A DNA stretch of 64,000 nucleotides from Pseudozyma flocculosa PF-1 (Eukaryota; Basidiomycota; Ustilaginomycetes; Ustilaginales; Ustilaginaceae). Both the position numbers and the translations under genes were made by a program. Of this stretch, positions 10,696 to 21,634 are shown piece by piece. Positions within the stretch are counted from its first letter, which is position 1, and every line of letters begins with the position of its first letter. The stretch lies in the NCBI RefSeq assembly GCF_000417875.1, contig NW_006920869.1, forward strand, positions 100,584 through 164,583, read 5' to 3'. The notes below the pieces were generated by a model. The model did not search any database. It was given only the letters and a program-made list of their open reading frames with translations, and had not been told where the DNA came from.

Positions 10696-11473
10696 CTACC
10701 AGTGGAGGATGTGGGTGGCGCAGTGGTATCCGTTTGGGTTGTTGATGAGGTACTGCTGGTGATAGTCGTCTGCGGGGAAAAAGTCGGAGCGGTTGCGGAT
10801 TTCGAGCTGGGTGACGATCTTGGAGCCCTTTGGGTCAAAGTGCTTCTTCTGCACCTCTTCCGTCACCTTTTTGGCCGTGGCGAGCTGGTGGTCGTCGTGG
10901 GCGAAGATGGCGGAGCGGTACTGGGTGCCGCGGTCGTTTCCCTGGCGGTTGAGCTGGGTGGGGTCGTGGGTGCGGTAGAAGAACTCGATGAGTTCGGCGT
11001 AGCTCACTTTCGACTGCGGGTAGGGGCGGCCGTGGTGGTGAAGGAGGTGGTCCGAGGACGGATGTGTCAGTCGTGGAGCGAGCGAGGGCCGGGCGGTCGA
11101 GGAGCAGACGCGTGGCGCGGTGAATGGGGGCACTCACGGGGTCAAACTGGATCTGGGTGGCCTCGGCATGGCCGGTCCTGCCCGTGCAGACCTCCTCGTA
11201 GGTCGGGTTCTTGCTGCTCTCGGATCCTCCAATGAATCCGACCTTGGCGTCGATGAGACCCTTGCCGTTTCCGTAGTGCTTGCGGTAGATGTCCTCTGTG
11301 CCCCAGAAGCAGCCGCTGGCGACGGTGGCGTACTCGACGGCGGACGACATGGCGGCAGAGGGCGACGAAGACTGGAGAGCCTGCTGGGCTGCCTGTGCGG
11401 TCGGGGTGGTGGGGGGACCGAGGGTCTGAATGAGGGGCGTGTTGCGGAAGAGGGAAAAGAACCTGCTGCTCAT
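10696..11473 (-). CDS. msrA: Peptide methionine (S)-S-oxide reductase MsrA
   Basis: CDS complement(10696-11013, 11138-11473), 217 residues. The active-site motif GCFWG and the flanking pattern (VGFIGGS, PTYEEVCTGRTGHAE, then YHQQYL and a C-terminal HW) identify MsrA. It reduces the S-epimer of methionine sulfoxide in proteins and free methionine, using thioredoxin. The intron falls between QFDP and SKVSYAEL, in phase and with GT-AG ends. Two in-frame ATGs are plausible. ATG 11473 adds a leader (MSSRFFSLFRNTPLIQTLG) rich in Arg, Ser and Phe without acidic residues, like a mitochondrial presequence. ATG 11350 gives a 176-residue cytosolic form typical of the family. Upstream of 11473 the frame stays open but has only a GTG. 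Confidence 0.92.
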
Positions 11474-12138
11474 CAAGGGCGCGGGCGCGGGCGCGGATGC
11501 GAGGAAGAGGAAGAGGAGCGCGAGGGCGGGGACGACGAGGGAAAGGGCGAGGAAGGCGGTGGTGTTGGTCGGTCGGCTCAGATTGGATTGGGCTGTCGCG
11601 GGTGGTCGCGACGTGATTTTCCTCACTGTGTTTGTACCTGTGGTTCAAGTGATGCTGTGGCGTTGGTCGCTTGCTCGAGGTGGTGGTGGGGAGAAGCCAA
11701 GCTTGGCAGCGGCCACGGACGAGGCAAAGCAGTGGCCGAGGGTGGCCAGACCAGCCAGCAGCGGAGGGGGGCTGGTGGCGGCGGCGGCGGATGACGTGAT
11801 ATCGGGGGCCCTGCCCCATGCATGGCTCCACCTTGACTTTTTTTCGCGCGCCGGCCTTTCGGGTCTCGCTGCTCCGCGCAAATCGCCGGTGCTCTCGACC
11901 CGATTGAGAGAAAAAGCAAAGCCCGCCCGTCAGCCGATCCAGGCCCGATTCCTTGGTCGATGTCCCCGCTGCACGGACCCTCGCTGCCCGGACCTTGGCC
12001 TCGAGGCCGATCCTCAGGGTCGCGGCCTTGCACCTGCTCCTCTCTCTCTCTCTCTCTTCCACGTCCCATTAACATCCTATTCCGCTGGCGCCGCTTTCTC
12101 ACACCCTTACCGCCACCGCACCCCGCTCGCCACCCGCC
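11474..12138. other. Divergent intergenic region, MsrA / Exo70
   Basis: Bidirectional upstream region. It carries a (CT)n run at about 12042-12060 in the probable Exo70 leader. Open frames across it are extensions of neighbouring frames without conserved content. An upstream non-coding exon of the MsrA gene could lie near 11640 but is not proven. Confidence 0.5.
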
Positions 12139-14466
12139 ATGCCGTCGAGCGCAGGCTACAGCTTCAGCGGCAGTGGCAGCGGCGGCGGCGGCAGCGCGCC
12201 CCTCTCGCCCCCCCTGGGCAGCGCCGCCGCTCGATTTCAGTCCCTCTCGTCGTCGTCGTCGTCGCAGCAGCAGGACACCGAAGTCGCCTTTGCAGAGCTG
12301 CAGCTCCTCTCGCAGAACCAGCGCAAGCTCGCCTCCCTCACAACCCGCATGACGACCATCCTCACCGGCTTCGACAAGCGCCTCATCCGCCTCGAGGGCA
12401 GCATCCTCCCCATCCACAAGAGCACACAGAAGCTGGCTCGCATGTCCGACAACATCGACCTCACACTCGCAGCCCTCAACAAGACACTCGGCCACTACGA
12501 CGTCCTCATCGACGAGCAGCCCATCATCAAGGCCGGCCCAGACGTCCGCGACACCACCCCCTACATGGAGACCATCGACCGCGTCCTAAAGGGCCTCGAC
12601 TACCTCCGCCGCTCCGACCTAAAGAGCCAGGAGGGCGTCATGAAGCGCATGAACGACCTCGTAGAGACGGGCGCCCGCAACCTCGTAGATGTCGTACGCG
12701 ACTGGGTCAACGCCGACTCGGAACCCATCGACCTCTCCGAATACAGCCCGCGCAACGCCAGCTACCCCGTCCTCTCGGGCCCCACCCAGGAGGCCATCGT
12801 CCCCATCTTCCACTACCTCGCCACCCTCCACGACCACCCGAGGACCGGATACTCGCCTCTCCCCGCTTCTCTCTCGACCTACGCCAACGTCCGCTCCGCC
12901 TACCTCGACCGCTGCCTCTCGCCCATGGCGCAGCGCATCTACACGTACGCCGTCGAAAAGATCGGCACCACCGCCTCGAGCGCCGGCATGGTCATGGTCA
13001 ACCACGACGACGACGACGACGCCGCCGGCACCTACCGCAGGGGCGACGCCGACCCCGCTGGCACCGTCAGCGCCTACTGCGGCATGCTCGAAAACGACTA
13101 CCGCATCCTCCAGAGCCTCCTCTCCGACGCCGGCCTGCAGAAAGAGGCGCTCCTCTCGATTGCCACCTTTTCCCACCTCGCATCGGCGCCGCTGCGCACG
13201 CTCGTCGAGAACCTCGGCTCGGTCCACTCGCACGTCCGCCGTCACCTCTCGACCCACACCTTCTTCCTCTTTGACCTCATCGGCGGCCTCTCGACGGCCA
13301 TCCTCTCGGGCCGCTGGGACGCCCTGGTGCGCCAGATGGACGACCCCTCGGGCGGCATGCTGCGCTCCGCCTACACCATCAACAAGTCCGACCTCGACGT
13401 GGGCGCCGGCGTCGCTGCCGCCAACGAGGTCCTCGACCTGTACAACAAGTTCAAAAACATGGCCATGGGCGTCTTTCCGCGCTTCGTCGAGGACATCAAG
13501 GCCATCCCGCAGAGGAGGGCTGCAGAGGTGCCCAGCACCTCGGTCAACGAGATCACGTACATGGCCCTCCAATTTGTCCGCCAGATTGTCGAGTACAGGT
13601 GGGTTGCAGAGGAGCGGATCCCCCCTCCCGCGCGCGCGCAAAGAGCCCGCGGCCGTCGTGCTGAGATGGGCTGACACCTTGTCCCTCTTCCCTTTGCGCC
13701 GCGCAGCGACGTGGTCGGTCCGCTGCTGCAGACGCTCGGTCCGGGGTCCTGGATGATGTCGAGCAGCGCCGCACCCGTCCTCTCGCTCGGCCTCGACGAC
13801 GACCCGTCGAAGCGCACCATCGTGGGCGAGTACCTCAACGACGTGCTGGCCGTGACGCTAGGCGCCCTCGAGACGCGGTCCAAGGCGATCCGGCAGCCGT
13901 CGACGGCGTCCATCTTCCTGCTCAACAACATCGGCCACCTGTCGCGGTCGATGCGCGCGCCGCTGCCGTCGCACTTTGGCGGCGACGACGACGGCGGGCG
14001 CGGACCCTCGATCCTCTCGCTGCACCTGGGCCAGATGGGCGAGGACCTGCTGCTGAGCGCGACGCGGCAGGCCAACACGGCGTACCTGGACGCTTGGTCT
14101 CCGGTCGTGTCGACGCTGATGGAGGACCAGCCGCTGGCGGGCGCCCAGTCGCAGTACCACCGCCACGCCACGACCAAGCTCATGGGCGTCGGCGGCGCCT
14201 CGGAAAAGAACCAGGTCAAGGACCGCTTCGCCAAGTTCTACGAGGGGCTCGACGACCTCGAGCGCCTCCACCGCGCATACCCCTTCAGCCGCGAGGACCA
14301 GGAGCTCAAGGAGCGGCTGCGCAGGGACGTCGAGCGCATGGTGTGCCCCATGTACGCCAAGTTTATGGCCAAGCACCGCGCCGGCGACTTTACAAAGAAC
14401 CCCAGCAAGCACATCCGCATGAGCGAGGCCGAGGTCGAGGACAAGGTCCGCAGGATGTTCGAGTGA
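12139..14466 (+). CDS. EXO70: Exocyst complex component Exo70
   Basis: CDS 12139-13598 and 13707-14466, 739 residues; the join restores EYSDVVGPLL in phase. After a Ser/Gly-rich head of about 45 residues come the coiled N-terminal region (LLSQNQRKLASLTTRMTTIL) and the long helical-rod body typical of Exo70. This ends in the basic, conserved C-terminal part (YPFSREDQELKERLRR... FTKNPSKHIRMSEAEVEDKVRRMFE). Exo70 is a subunit of the octameric exocyst that tethers secretory vesicles. Its C-terminal domain binds PI(4,5)P2 and Rho-type GTPases at the plasma membrane, which matters for hyphal-tip and bud growth. Length is slightly above the yeast protein. It converges with the lysozyme-like gene. 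Confidence 0.92.
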
Positions 14467-14634
14467 CAACGGTGCGCGCAGGCACGCACGCCGTTGCATG
14501 ATGAGCCGGGCGCGCTGCCCTTCGACTCGTCTTTCTGTACTTGTATCGATCGCATTTCTCAACCCATTTTCTTATCTGGTCGCCGTGGCAGAACGCGAGC
14601 GAGTGCGGAGACGGACCGCCGGGGAGGGGCGCAC

Positions 14635-16233
14635 CTAGCGGAAGTCGACGAGACCAGGCGTGAGGCGCAGGGTATCCATCCACTCTGTCCTGATTTTAGA
14701 CCCATAGAGGACCGAGAGGCCAGTGGCGATTCGATCAAAGTACTGCTTGCTGATATCGTCTCCTTTGGCCGCGTACCCCGTCGAGCCGCTGGCGGCTGGA
14801 CCTGCGACCCAGCTGCCGAGGCCCGTCTTGAACGTCGTCTTGATGCCGCGCGGCGACTGGGCGAGGAGGGAGGCGTACTCGTCCCACGCCCGCTGTCGCG
14901 CCGACGTGGTGGCGTTGGCGGGGAGGGAGAGGTAGTGGCGCGAGGCGCGCGAGATGGCCGTCCACGAGTAGGGGTCCTGGCTTGCCGTGCGGGCCAGGTT
15001 GCTCTGGATCCACGAGGCGATGTGGATATTGACCCAGGGCCGCAGCAGGTCCTTTGTCTTGAGCGCCGACGGATCCAGGACTTTACCCGTCGCCCAATCG
15101 AGTAGCGCTCCCATCCCCTGCGTTTCCTCCCCGCCGTTTTGGGGTGGCGGGGACCAGGAGTAGGAGTTGGTGTCGACGACGGCATGCTCGCGGAACAGCT
15201 TGAGCTCCTGTCCGCTCCCGAACGGAGAGACCTGCATGAGCCCCCACGCGCTCCCGCTGTCGAGGCGCGCGCCCGATACGAGGTCGTGCCGAAAGTCGGA
15301 CTCGGCCAGGATATCGGCCATGATGAGCCGCGCCGCGGCGAGCGTGGGTATGTCCGGGTAGTAGCGCGCCGAGGCCGACGCGATGGCCGCCACCGTCTCG
15401 TCGAGCAGCTCCGGGGTCGAGAGTTGCGAGAGGTCCCCGGCCCACGCGCGGAGGAGATGCAGATCCCGCCGGATCGAGACGAGGGCGTACGACGCGCTGC
15501 TGCTCGTGAGCCGCAGACGGGCGAGGTTGGGTGCGGCCGCCTGCGCCCGTGGCGACGTCGGAGCGCCGCCGGCGGCGAGACGGTGCGACGACGAGGCGGT
15601 CGACGTGTCCCCTTCCGCCGGGCGGGTCGAGCTGGACAGTCCCAGGCTCTGCAGCGCCGCCGTGCCGTTCCGCCCAGCCTGGTTGAGCGACGAGACGACG
15701 AGCTGCCTCGCCCGCCGCCCCGCGATGCCGCGGCCGTGCATGACCCGCTGCACGACCTCGTCCACAGCCACCTCTGCCCCCGCCGCATCTCGAAACACCT
15801 TGGGAACGGCGGGGACGCTCTTGGCGAACGTCTCTCGGCCGCTCTCCCTTTGCAGCCGTGCCGCCTCGGCATTGGCTGTCGCGGTCTGAGTCGGCTCGGG
15901 CGGGCTGGTGGTACGGCTCGACGGAGACGGCGAAGAGGAAGAGGAGGTGGACGGGGCGAGGGAGGTGGTGCGTCCGCCCGGGCGGAAAAGGACGGTATAC
16001 GCCGACGCGGGTGGCCCGTGGATGCCATGTCCCTGGAGGTTGTAGGATCCATGTGCGATCGGCAGCGTAGGGCTCGGATCGACTTGGCCGCCCGACCTCG
16101 ACATCGACGCCTTTGCCGCGCGTCGCCCTCCATCCAGACGGGGTACGGCGAGGCCTTGCACGGCATCGAGGCCGACGAGCAGCGCTACCAGCAGCGCGTA
16201 CATCCGCGTCCGCGTCCGCGTCGGTCGTACCAT
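14635..16233 (-). CDS. Predicted secreted lysozyme-like (GH23/SLT-fold) protein
   Basis: Single-exon, 532 residues from ATG 16231-16233. This start is chosen because it gives a basic N-terminus followed by a hydrophobic core (MYALLVALLVGLDAVQGLA), a good signal peptide; the frame stays open upstream but is not protein-like. A Ser/Thr/Pro-rich region follows to about residue 150. Around residue 305 is ILAESDFRHDLVSG then SAWGLMQVSPFG. The Glu followed about 20 residues later by GLMQV is the catalytic signature of the goose-type lysozyme / soluble lytic transglycosylase fold. The remainder includes YYPDIPTLAAARLIMADI and several conserved Trp. If active it would cut peptidoglycan or a related glycan outside the cell. 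The fold is inferred from motifs only. Confidence 0.68.
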   Translation of the reverse strand: MVRPTRTRTRMYALLVALLVGLDAVQGLAVPRLDGGRRAAKASMSRSGGQVDPSPTLPIAHGSYNLQGHGIHGPPASAYTVLFRPGGRTTSLAPSTSSSSSPSPSSRTTSPPEPTQTATANAEAARLQRESGRETFAKSVPAVPKVFRDAAGAEVAVDEVVQRVMHGRGIAGRRARQLVVSSLNQAGRNGTAALQSLGLSSSTRPAEGDTSTASSSHRLAAGGAPTSPRAQAAAPNLARLRLTSSSASYALVSIRRDLHLLRAWAGDLSQLSTPELLDETVAAIASASARYYPDIPTLAAARLIMADILAESDFRHDLVSGARLDSGSAWGLMQVSPFGSGQELKLFREHAVVDTNSYSWSPPPQNGGEETQGMGALLDWATGKVLDPSALKTKDLLRPWVNIHIASWIQSNLARTASQDPYSWTAISRASRHYLSLPANATTSARQRAWDEYASLLAQSPRGIKTTFKTGLGSWVAGPAASGSTGYAAKGDDISKQYFDRIATGLSVLYGSKIRTEWMDTLRLTPGLVDFR

Positions 16234-16856
16234 TTCGTTTGTCTCGCAGCGGCGAGCCTGACCAGCAGGGAGGGGCCGGGCGCGAGAAAGGAGCGGCGGT
16301 GATCTAGCAGCTTGGCTTGGTTTGGCTTGGCTTGGCTCGACTTGGCTGGGCCCGTACGGCAGCAGCGACGACGTCCAGCGCCGACGGTGCGGGTCCTTGA
16401 TGGTAGCCAAGGTGACAACGGACGGACGATGGTGGTGGTGATGGTGGCGGAGGCGGAGGCGGTGGCGGTGGCGAGGGCGGTCGAAGCGCTAGATTTGCAG
16501 CAGGAGGCCACCCCGCTCGCTGTCCTTGCCAGGCAGGTGAGCCCAAGCGTCACCCCACACACTAGAAGTTGAATCATGGCGACGCGTGGCCTCGGCCGCA
16601 GCCTGTCGCAACCTGGCCGTCCGGCGCGCCATATCAGCTGCAGCTTCCTTTTTCCTCTCCGCACGCACTCACGCACGCCGGCAGCGGCAGGCACACACCT
16701 CTTCGCTCGACTTTCTTCCTGGCAACAAGAGGGGGGCGACGTCATTTCGAATGCTTGTCTATTTCCCAGCGGCGAGCTGCCCGACCATGGCCATAGCAAT
16801 CAAGAATCAAGGAACTCGAATCACCAACGCAAAATTCACGACAAAGACCAGCAAAG

Positions 16857-16891
<35 letters not shown>

Positions 16892-16987
16892 GCAGGGTGG
16901 GGGGCGATGGGGTTTGGGAGGGTATTCAGGAGCGGAAGAGTGAGTGGCAGCGGCGGCGGCCTGTGAGCTGGCTAGCCACCACTTTGT
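16234..16987. other. Intergenic region with (GA)n tract
   Basis: Upstream of the lysozyme-like gene and downstream of the dihydroxyacetone kinase stop, both on the minus strand. It has GGCTTGG-type degenerate repeats at 16312-16350 and a (GA)n microsatellite at about 16859-16887. No gene is seen. Confidence 0.6.
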
Positions 16988-19560
16988 TCACTGTCCGAGG
17001 CCCTTGCGCAAGCCGTCGGTAAGGGCCCAGATGCCCCAGGCGCCGGGGTCCGGCGGCATGTCGCCGTCGTCCTTGCTGCCGACGTACGTGGCACGTCCGA
17101 GGCGCGGCGTCAGCTTGACGGTGCTCTCGGCTCCCGACCTCGATGCCTGGACGGCCTCGGACAGCGGCTTGCCGGCGCCCAGGGCGCNNNNNNNNNNNNN
17201 NNNNNNNNNNNNNNNNNNNNNNNNNNNNNNNNNNNNNNNNNNNNNNNNNNNNNNNNNNNNNNNNNNNNNNNNNNNNNNNNNNNNNNNNNNNNNNNNNNNN
17301 NNNNNNNNNNNNNNNNNNNNNNNNNNNNNNNNNNNNNNNNNNNNNNNNNNNNNNNNNNNNNNNNNNNNNNNNNNNNNNNNNNNNNNNNNNNNNNNNNNNN
17401 NNNNNNNNNNNNNNNNNNNNNNNNNNNNNNNNNNNNNNNNNNNNNNNNNNNNNNNNNNNNNNNNNNNNNNNNNNNNNNNNNNNNNNNNNNNNNNNNNNNN
17501 NNNNNNNNNNNNNNNNNNNNNNNNNNNNNNNNNNNNNNNNNNNNNNNNNNNNNNNNNNNNNNNNNNNNNNNNNNNNNNNNNNNNNNNNNNNNNNNNNNNN
17601 NNNNNNNNNNNNNCGGCTCCCGACCTCGATGCCTGGACGGCCTCGGACAGCGGCTTGCCGGCGCCCAGGGCGCGGCAGAAGGGGTCGAGCGCGTCCACCA
17701 GCGTCCTGTCGCCGGGGCGGGCGGGCGTGTAGCGGCCCAGGTTCTCGAGCGCACCGAGCGCCGCCTGTCCCCACACCTTGGCGTCGGCCTTGGTGCCGGC
17801 CGGGTTGCTGAGCAGCGTCTGCACCAGGCCGGCAAAGAAGAGGGCGTAGATGGCGCCCGAGGTACCGCCCATGGCCGACTCGAGGACCTCGCCAATGGCA
17901 ATCAGGGTGCCGGCAGCCGTGTCGAGCGGGATCTGGCCGGCGTCGAGCGCCTTCTTAACAGCCGTGCCTGCCTGGGCCAGCGTCTCGCCGCAGTCGCCGT
18001 CACCGACAATGGTATCAAACTTGGTGAGCTCCGGCTCGATCTCGACGGTGGCGGCGCAGGCGGCCGAGATGCCCTTCCTGACGAGCTCCGGGTCCGGATT
18101 GACGGGGCCGCCAATGTTGCCGCTGGCCTCGTGCAGCCCGCTGACGGAGCCGCCGGCCTTCTTGACGGCGGCCAGACGGTCGTGGGCCTCCTGCTCCTCG
18201 GCCTTGCGGTCGCGCGGCTTGCCCGACGCCGAGCCCCAGCCGGTCTGGACTCCCGCCCAGGAGAAGGCGTCGGTGGGGGCGTCGAGCAGCTCGAGGAGGC
18301 TGTGACCCGTGTTCTTCTCGAAGCGCTTCTGATTGACGAGCGAGACGCCAAAGCCGGGCGCGTTGAGCGAAGTCATGTAGGCCGAGCAGTAGACGCGCGA
18401 CGGATGCAGGTTCCACTTGGACTCGAGCAGGCTGAGGGTGACGTCGGTGATGGCGTTCATCTCGAGGTTGCTCATGCCGCCGAGGTTGTTGATGAAGACG
18501 ACGGGGGCGTCGTCCTTGTCAAAGGGCGTGTAGGCGCGGTCCGCGTCGTTGGGGTCGAGGAGGAAGTCGAGCATCTCGCCAATCAGGACGTCGGGCTCGG
18601 GCTTCTTGTCCATGTGCTTGAAGCCGGGCTCGTTGTGGATGCCCATGCCGAGCTCGGCGGCGTCGGCAGCCAGCGCGCCACGCTCCTCGTCGCCCTTGGG
18701 TCGGCCGGGGACGTGGCAGTGGTCGAGCGAGGTGCCGACGGCGACCATGTTGTCCATCAGGTGCTTGCCCAGGTCGGCAATCGTCTTGACATCGAGGCCC
18801 TTTTCGGCGGCGGCACCCAGCACCTTGCAGGTAAAGATGTTGCCCGCCAGGCCACGGCGCCCGACCAGGCCGCCACGCTTGCGTCCGACGGCCACGTCGT
18901 CGGCCACGTTGACGGTCTCGACGCCGCCCTTCTTGCTGGGGTGGCCGGAGCGGGCAGCGCGGGCCTTTTCGGCGGCGAGGCCAAAGTGGAGGCAGTCGCC
19001 GGTGTAGTTGTTGACGACCATGATGACGCCGGCGTCGTTGTTGATCAGGTCGATGCCCGAGCAGATCTGTGCGGCCGAGGGCGAGGCAAAGATGTCGCCC
19101 GAGATGCAGGCGGCGAGCATGCCCTTGCCGATGAAGCCGCCGTGGGCGGGCTCGTGGCCGGCGCCGCCGCCCGAGATGACGGCGACCTTGCTGTTGGGGT
19201 GGCTGGGGTTGTAGACGACCTTGTGGGGTGCGTAGCTGCGTTTAGAGGACGGAAACAGAGGTTGGGGCAGGCGGTTAGCGCTCTGAGGCTCTCTTTCGGT
19301 GTCAAAGCCCATTCGGCGAAAAGCGGAGCCTCGAGGTCGCCCTGGAAGATCATGCAGGGCTGCTCGACGGACTGGTGCGTAGCGTGCAGCAGGGACCGCA
19401 GATTCTCCTGCCGTCGTCGCACAGGACTCTAGTGGAGGGGAAGGCAGGCCCTGAGGACCGGTGCTACTCACTATCGGAGGCCAGGGTGGAGTGCGACGGC
19501 GCCTCGAAGGTTCTTCTCGACGAGGCCGACGGGGTCGTCAAAGACGTGCTTGGTCGCCAT
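16988..19560 (-). CDS. DAK: Dihydroxyacetone kinase (contains assembly gap)
   Basis: CDS complement(16988-19235, 19472-19560). Exon 1 encodes MATKHVFDDPVGLVEKNLRG. A 236-bp intron then joins to YAPHKVVYNPSHPNSKV in phase. The N-terminal Dak1 domain has SGGGAGHEPAHGGFIGKGML and the substrate-binding His in HCHVPG. The C-terminal Dak2/ATP domain has the Mg-binding DGDCGETL and GGTSGAIYALFF. The enzyme phosphorylates dihydroxyacetone with ATP to give DHAP, detoxifying it and feeding glycolysis; no PEP-dependent partner is needed in this single-chain eukaryotic type. The frame runs through 426 Ns flanked by an identical 60-bp sequence. Collapsing one copy plus the Ns (486 bp, a multiple of 3) gives a 616-residue protein of normal family length, so the gap is probably false. 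Confidence 0.92.
17188..17613. other. Assembly gap (426 N), probably spurious
   Basis: The 60 bases before the gap (17128-17187) are identical to the 60 bases after it (17614-17673). The gap lies inside the conserved dihydroxyacetone kinase frame. Overlapping contig ends scaffolded with a size-estimated gap explain this best. Confidence 0.9.
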
Positions 19561-21634
19561 GGCGGGGGATCAAATGCGGGAGCGGGGGGAGTGGTCAAGA
19601 AGCCCGAGCGAGCGAGCGAGAGAGCGAAGAAGGGATGGATGCGCGGAAGGGGGCTGTCTCTGCCTGTGGATCGCGGATGCTGGTGAAGAGACGGAGAGTG
19701 CGAGCGGTAACGTTGGGTGGCAAAGAGACGAGAAGGACAGGTGTGGATGCAGAGGGCGGTGGATGGAGAGGTGGCCGCCCTTATGTACCCCACGCTCGCC
19801 ACGGCTGGGGTCGAGAGCGGGAGACGCCGACGAGTCGAACTGCCTGGCCATCGACGACGGGAACGGGCTGGGCCCAGGCTGGGGCTGGCCTGTGTGTCTG
19901 GGCCCGAGCGAGCCAGAGAGCCTGAGTCAAAGCCAGGCCAAGCAAGCAGATCAGAGAGGCCGGACGGCGACGACGACAAACGACGCACCGCCTGGCGGGC
20001 TGGCCGACTTGACTGGCTGACGGCCAGCCTGCCAGTCTGGCTGCCTGGCCGGCTGCATGCATGGCCCGAGCTCGCTGGCTGGCTCGCTGCGTCGCCCGCC
20101 CGCCTGCCCGCTCGGCCTCTAAAATCCAAATGGCGGGGCCCGCCTGAAATTCGGATTTTTTTTGCGGGGTGGTCCCGACGTTCGGCACTTCCGCCAGCCA
20201 GCCAGCCAGCCAGTCGGCGGGCAGCAAGGGAAGAAAATCGCGAGCCCGCCGCTGGCCTCTCTGCCTGCCTCCCCGCCCCAAGCTTGCCCGTCTCCCACGC
20301 TCCCACCATCCTCTCCCACCAACGTCCAGAGCGGAGACTGGCCACGGCCGTACTTCAGGTCCTCTGCACTTTGGCGGACAGAGAGTGGCTCATGAGCAAG
20401 AGGGCAAGGGGATGCATGCGCCTTTGAAAAAGACGGACGACCGGGTCGGGTGGCGATCAAGAAGAAGATACAGGCAGGTACGCACGGAAAAGCCGATGCA
20501 TATGGATAGAGCGGCAACCTAACCTGGCCAGGCGAGCGCAGCAACTACTGAAGCTAAAGGCGGGCGTCGCTCGACGAAGCAGGGAGAGAGGCAACGTCGA
20601 GTGCGGGGAACCGACTGCGTGCCCGCCTGACTCGAGGCCAGCTAGGTGGCTCACCTTGCACGCCGACCAATCAGGTACAGGCCGGCAGGCCGTGCGAAGT
20701 CTTCCCTGCCTTGCTTGCGTTTGCCACCCGAGACAGCGATAGAGAGATATCGGGCCCGGCAACCAGCAAGCAAGCAAGCAAGCAAGCAGCAGACTGGCCT
20801 GGGGCTGGCTGAAGGTCGATGCTTGGCAGGCTGCCTAGGGAGCCAGCAGGGGCGGGCCGGGGCGAGCGAGAAGCAAAGGCCAGGCAGGCCTTGCTGGCCC
20901 CGCGGCTGCATGCCAAAGTGCTCTCGGCGATTTCTTTGGCCTGGTGCATCGCCTGAGGCTGGCTGGCGCTTTGGTCTCTTTTCTTTTTTTGCCACACCGC
21001 CAGCTGGTTGGCTGGGCGGGCAGCGGGCGTGATCCGGCGACTTTGGCCTCCGTGCCGAGTACGTCTTGTCTGCAGATGGCTCGCGGCGCGGGGCTGCCTC
21101 AATCTGGCTCGACCCGCTGCCCGGCGTTAGCTTCGTTTTTCGGAGCCGTGCTTCCGGTCGCCAACGCCCGGGATCGGGCGCCGGGCAGAGGAGATGCAGA
21201 TCAAGCAACCTCCACTTTGCTTCATTATTTGGCTTTGCTCGCGCTCGTGCTGCTTCCGTTTGGCTGCGTCGGCGCTTGGAGCGTTGGCGCCCCACCCAAG
21301 CAGGAGCACGAGCTTATTACGGGTTAGCTCCGGCGGGTTGCGATGCGTTTGGTTGCGTTGGTCTTGCCTGTCGCCGGCCCGGTGACGCGCATGCTTGCTT
21401 GCATGCAGCCCACCGCCTGCCAACTCGGAGACTTCTGGCGGGCTTGGTCCTCGTCGTCTGGCCTGTCCACCCGACCATCACCACCACAGCCTGCCCCCCT
21501 TGCTGCGTTGCTGCCCTCGCCAGCAACACATAAAGAGCCAGTCTTCGCCCTTTCGACCTTTCTCGTCCGCCATTCCTCACCCCAACTCATCGCCTGCCTT
21601 TTCCCCTCTGCACCCAATCACGACCGCCGCCGCC
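19561..21634. other. Long divergent intergenic region, repeat-rich
   Basis: About 2.1 kb between the divergent kinase (-) and aldo/keto reductase (+) genes. It is full of short degenerate motifs (GGCTGGCT, CCAGCCAG, GGCAGGC), with a (CAAG)n run at about 20765-20788. A TATA-like ACATAAAG lies about 105 bp before the reductase ATG. Many overlapping open frames on both strands are low complexity, and no gene or transposon is recognised. Confidence 0.6.

Noticed and set aside
11430..13274. 614-residue plus-strand open frame overlapping MsrA and Exo70
   Set aside because: Arg/Pro/His-dominated composition typical of a shifted frame in GC-rich DNA. It is explained by Exo70 in the true frame and MsrA on the other strand.
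19561..21634. Possible transposon remnant in the repeat-rich divergent region
   Set aside because: No terminal inverted repeats, target-site duplication, or transposase or reverse-transcriptase motif could be seen; only short degenerate words.
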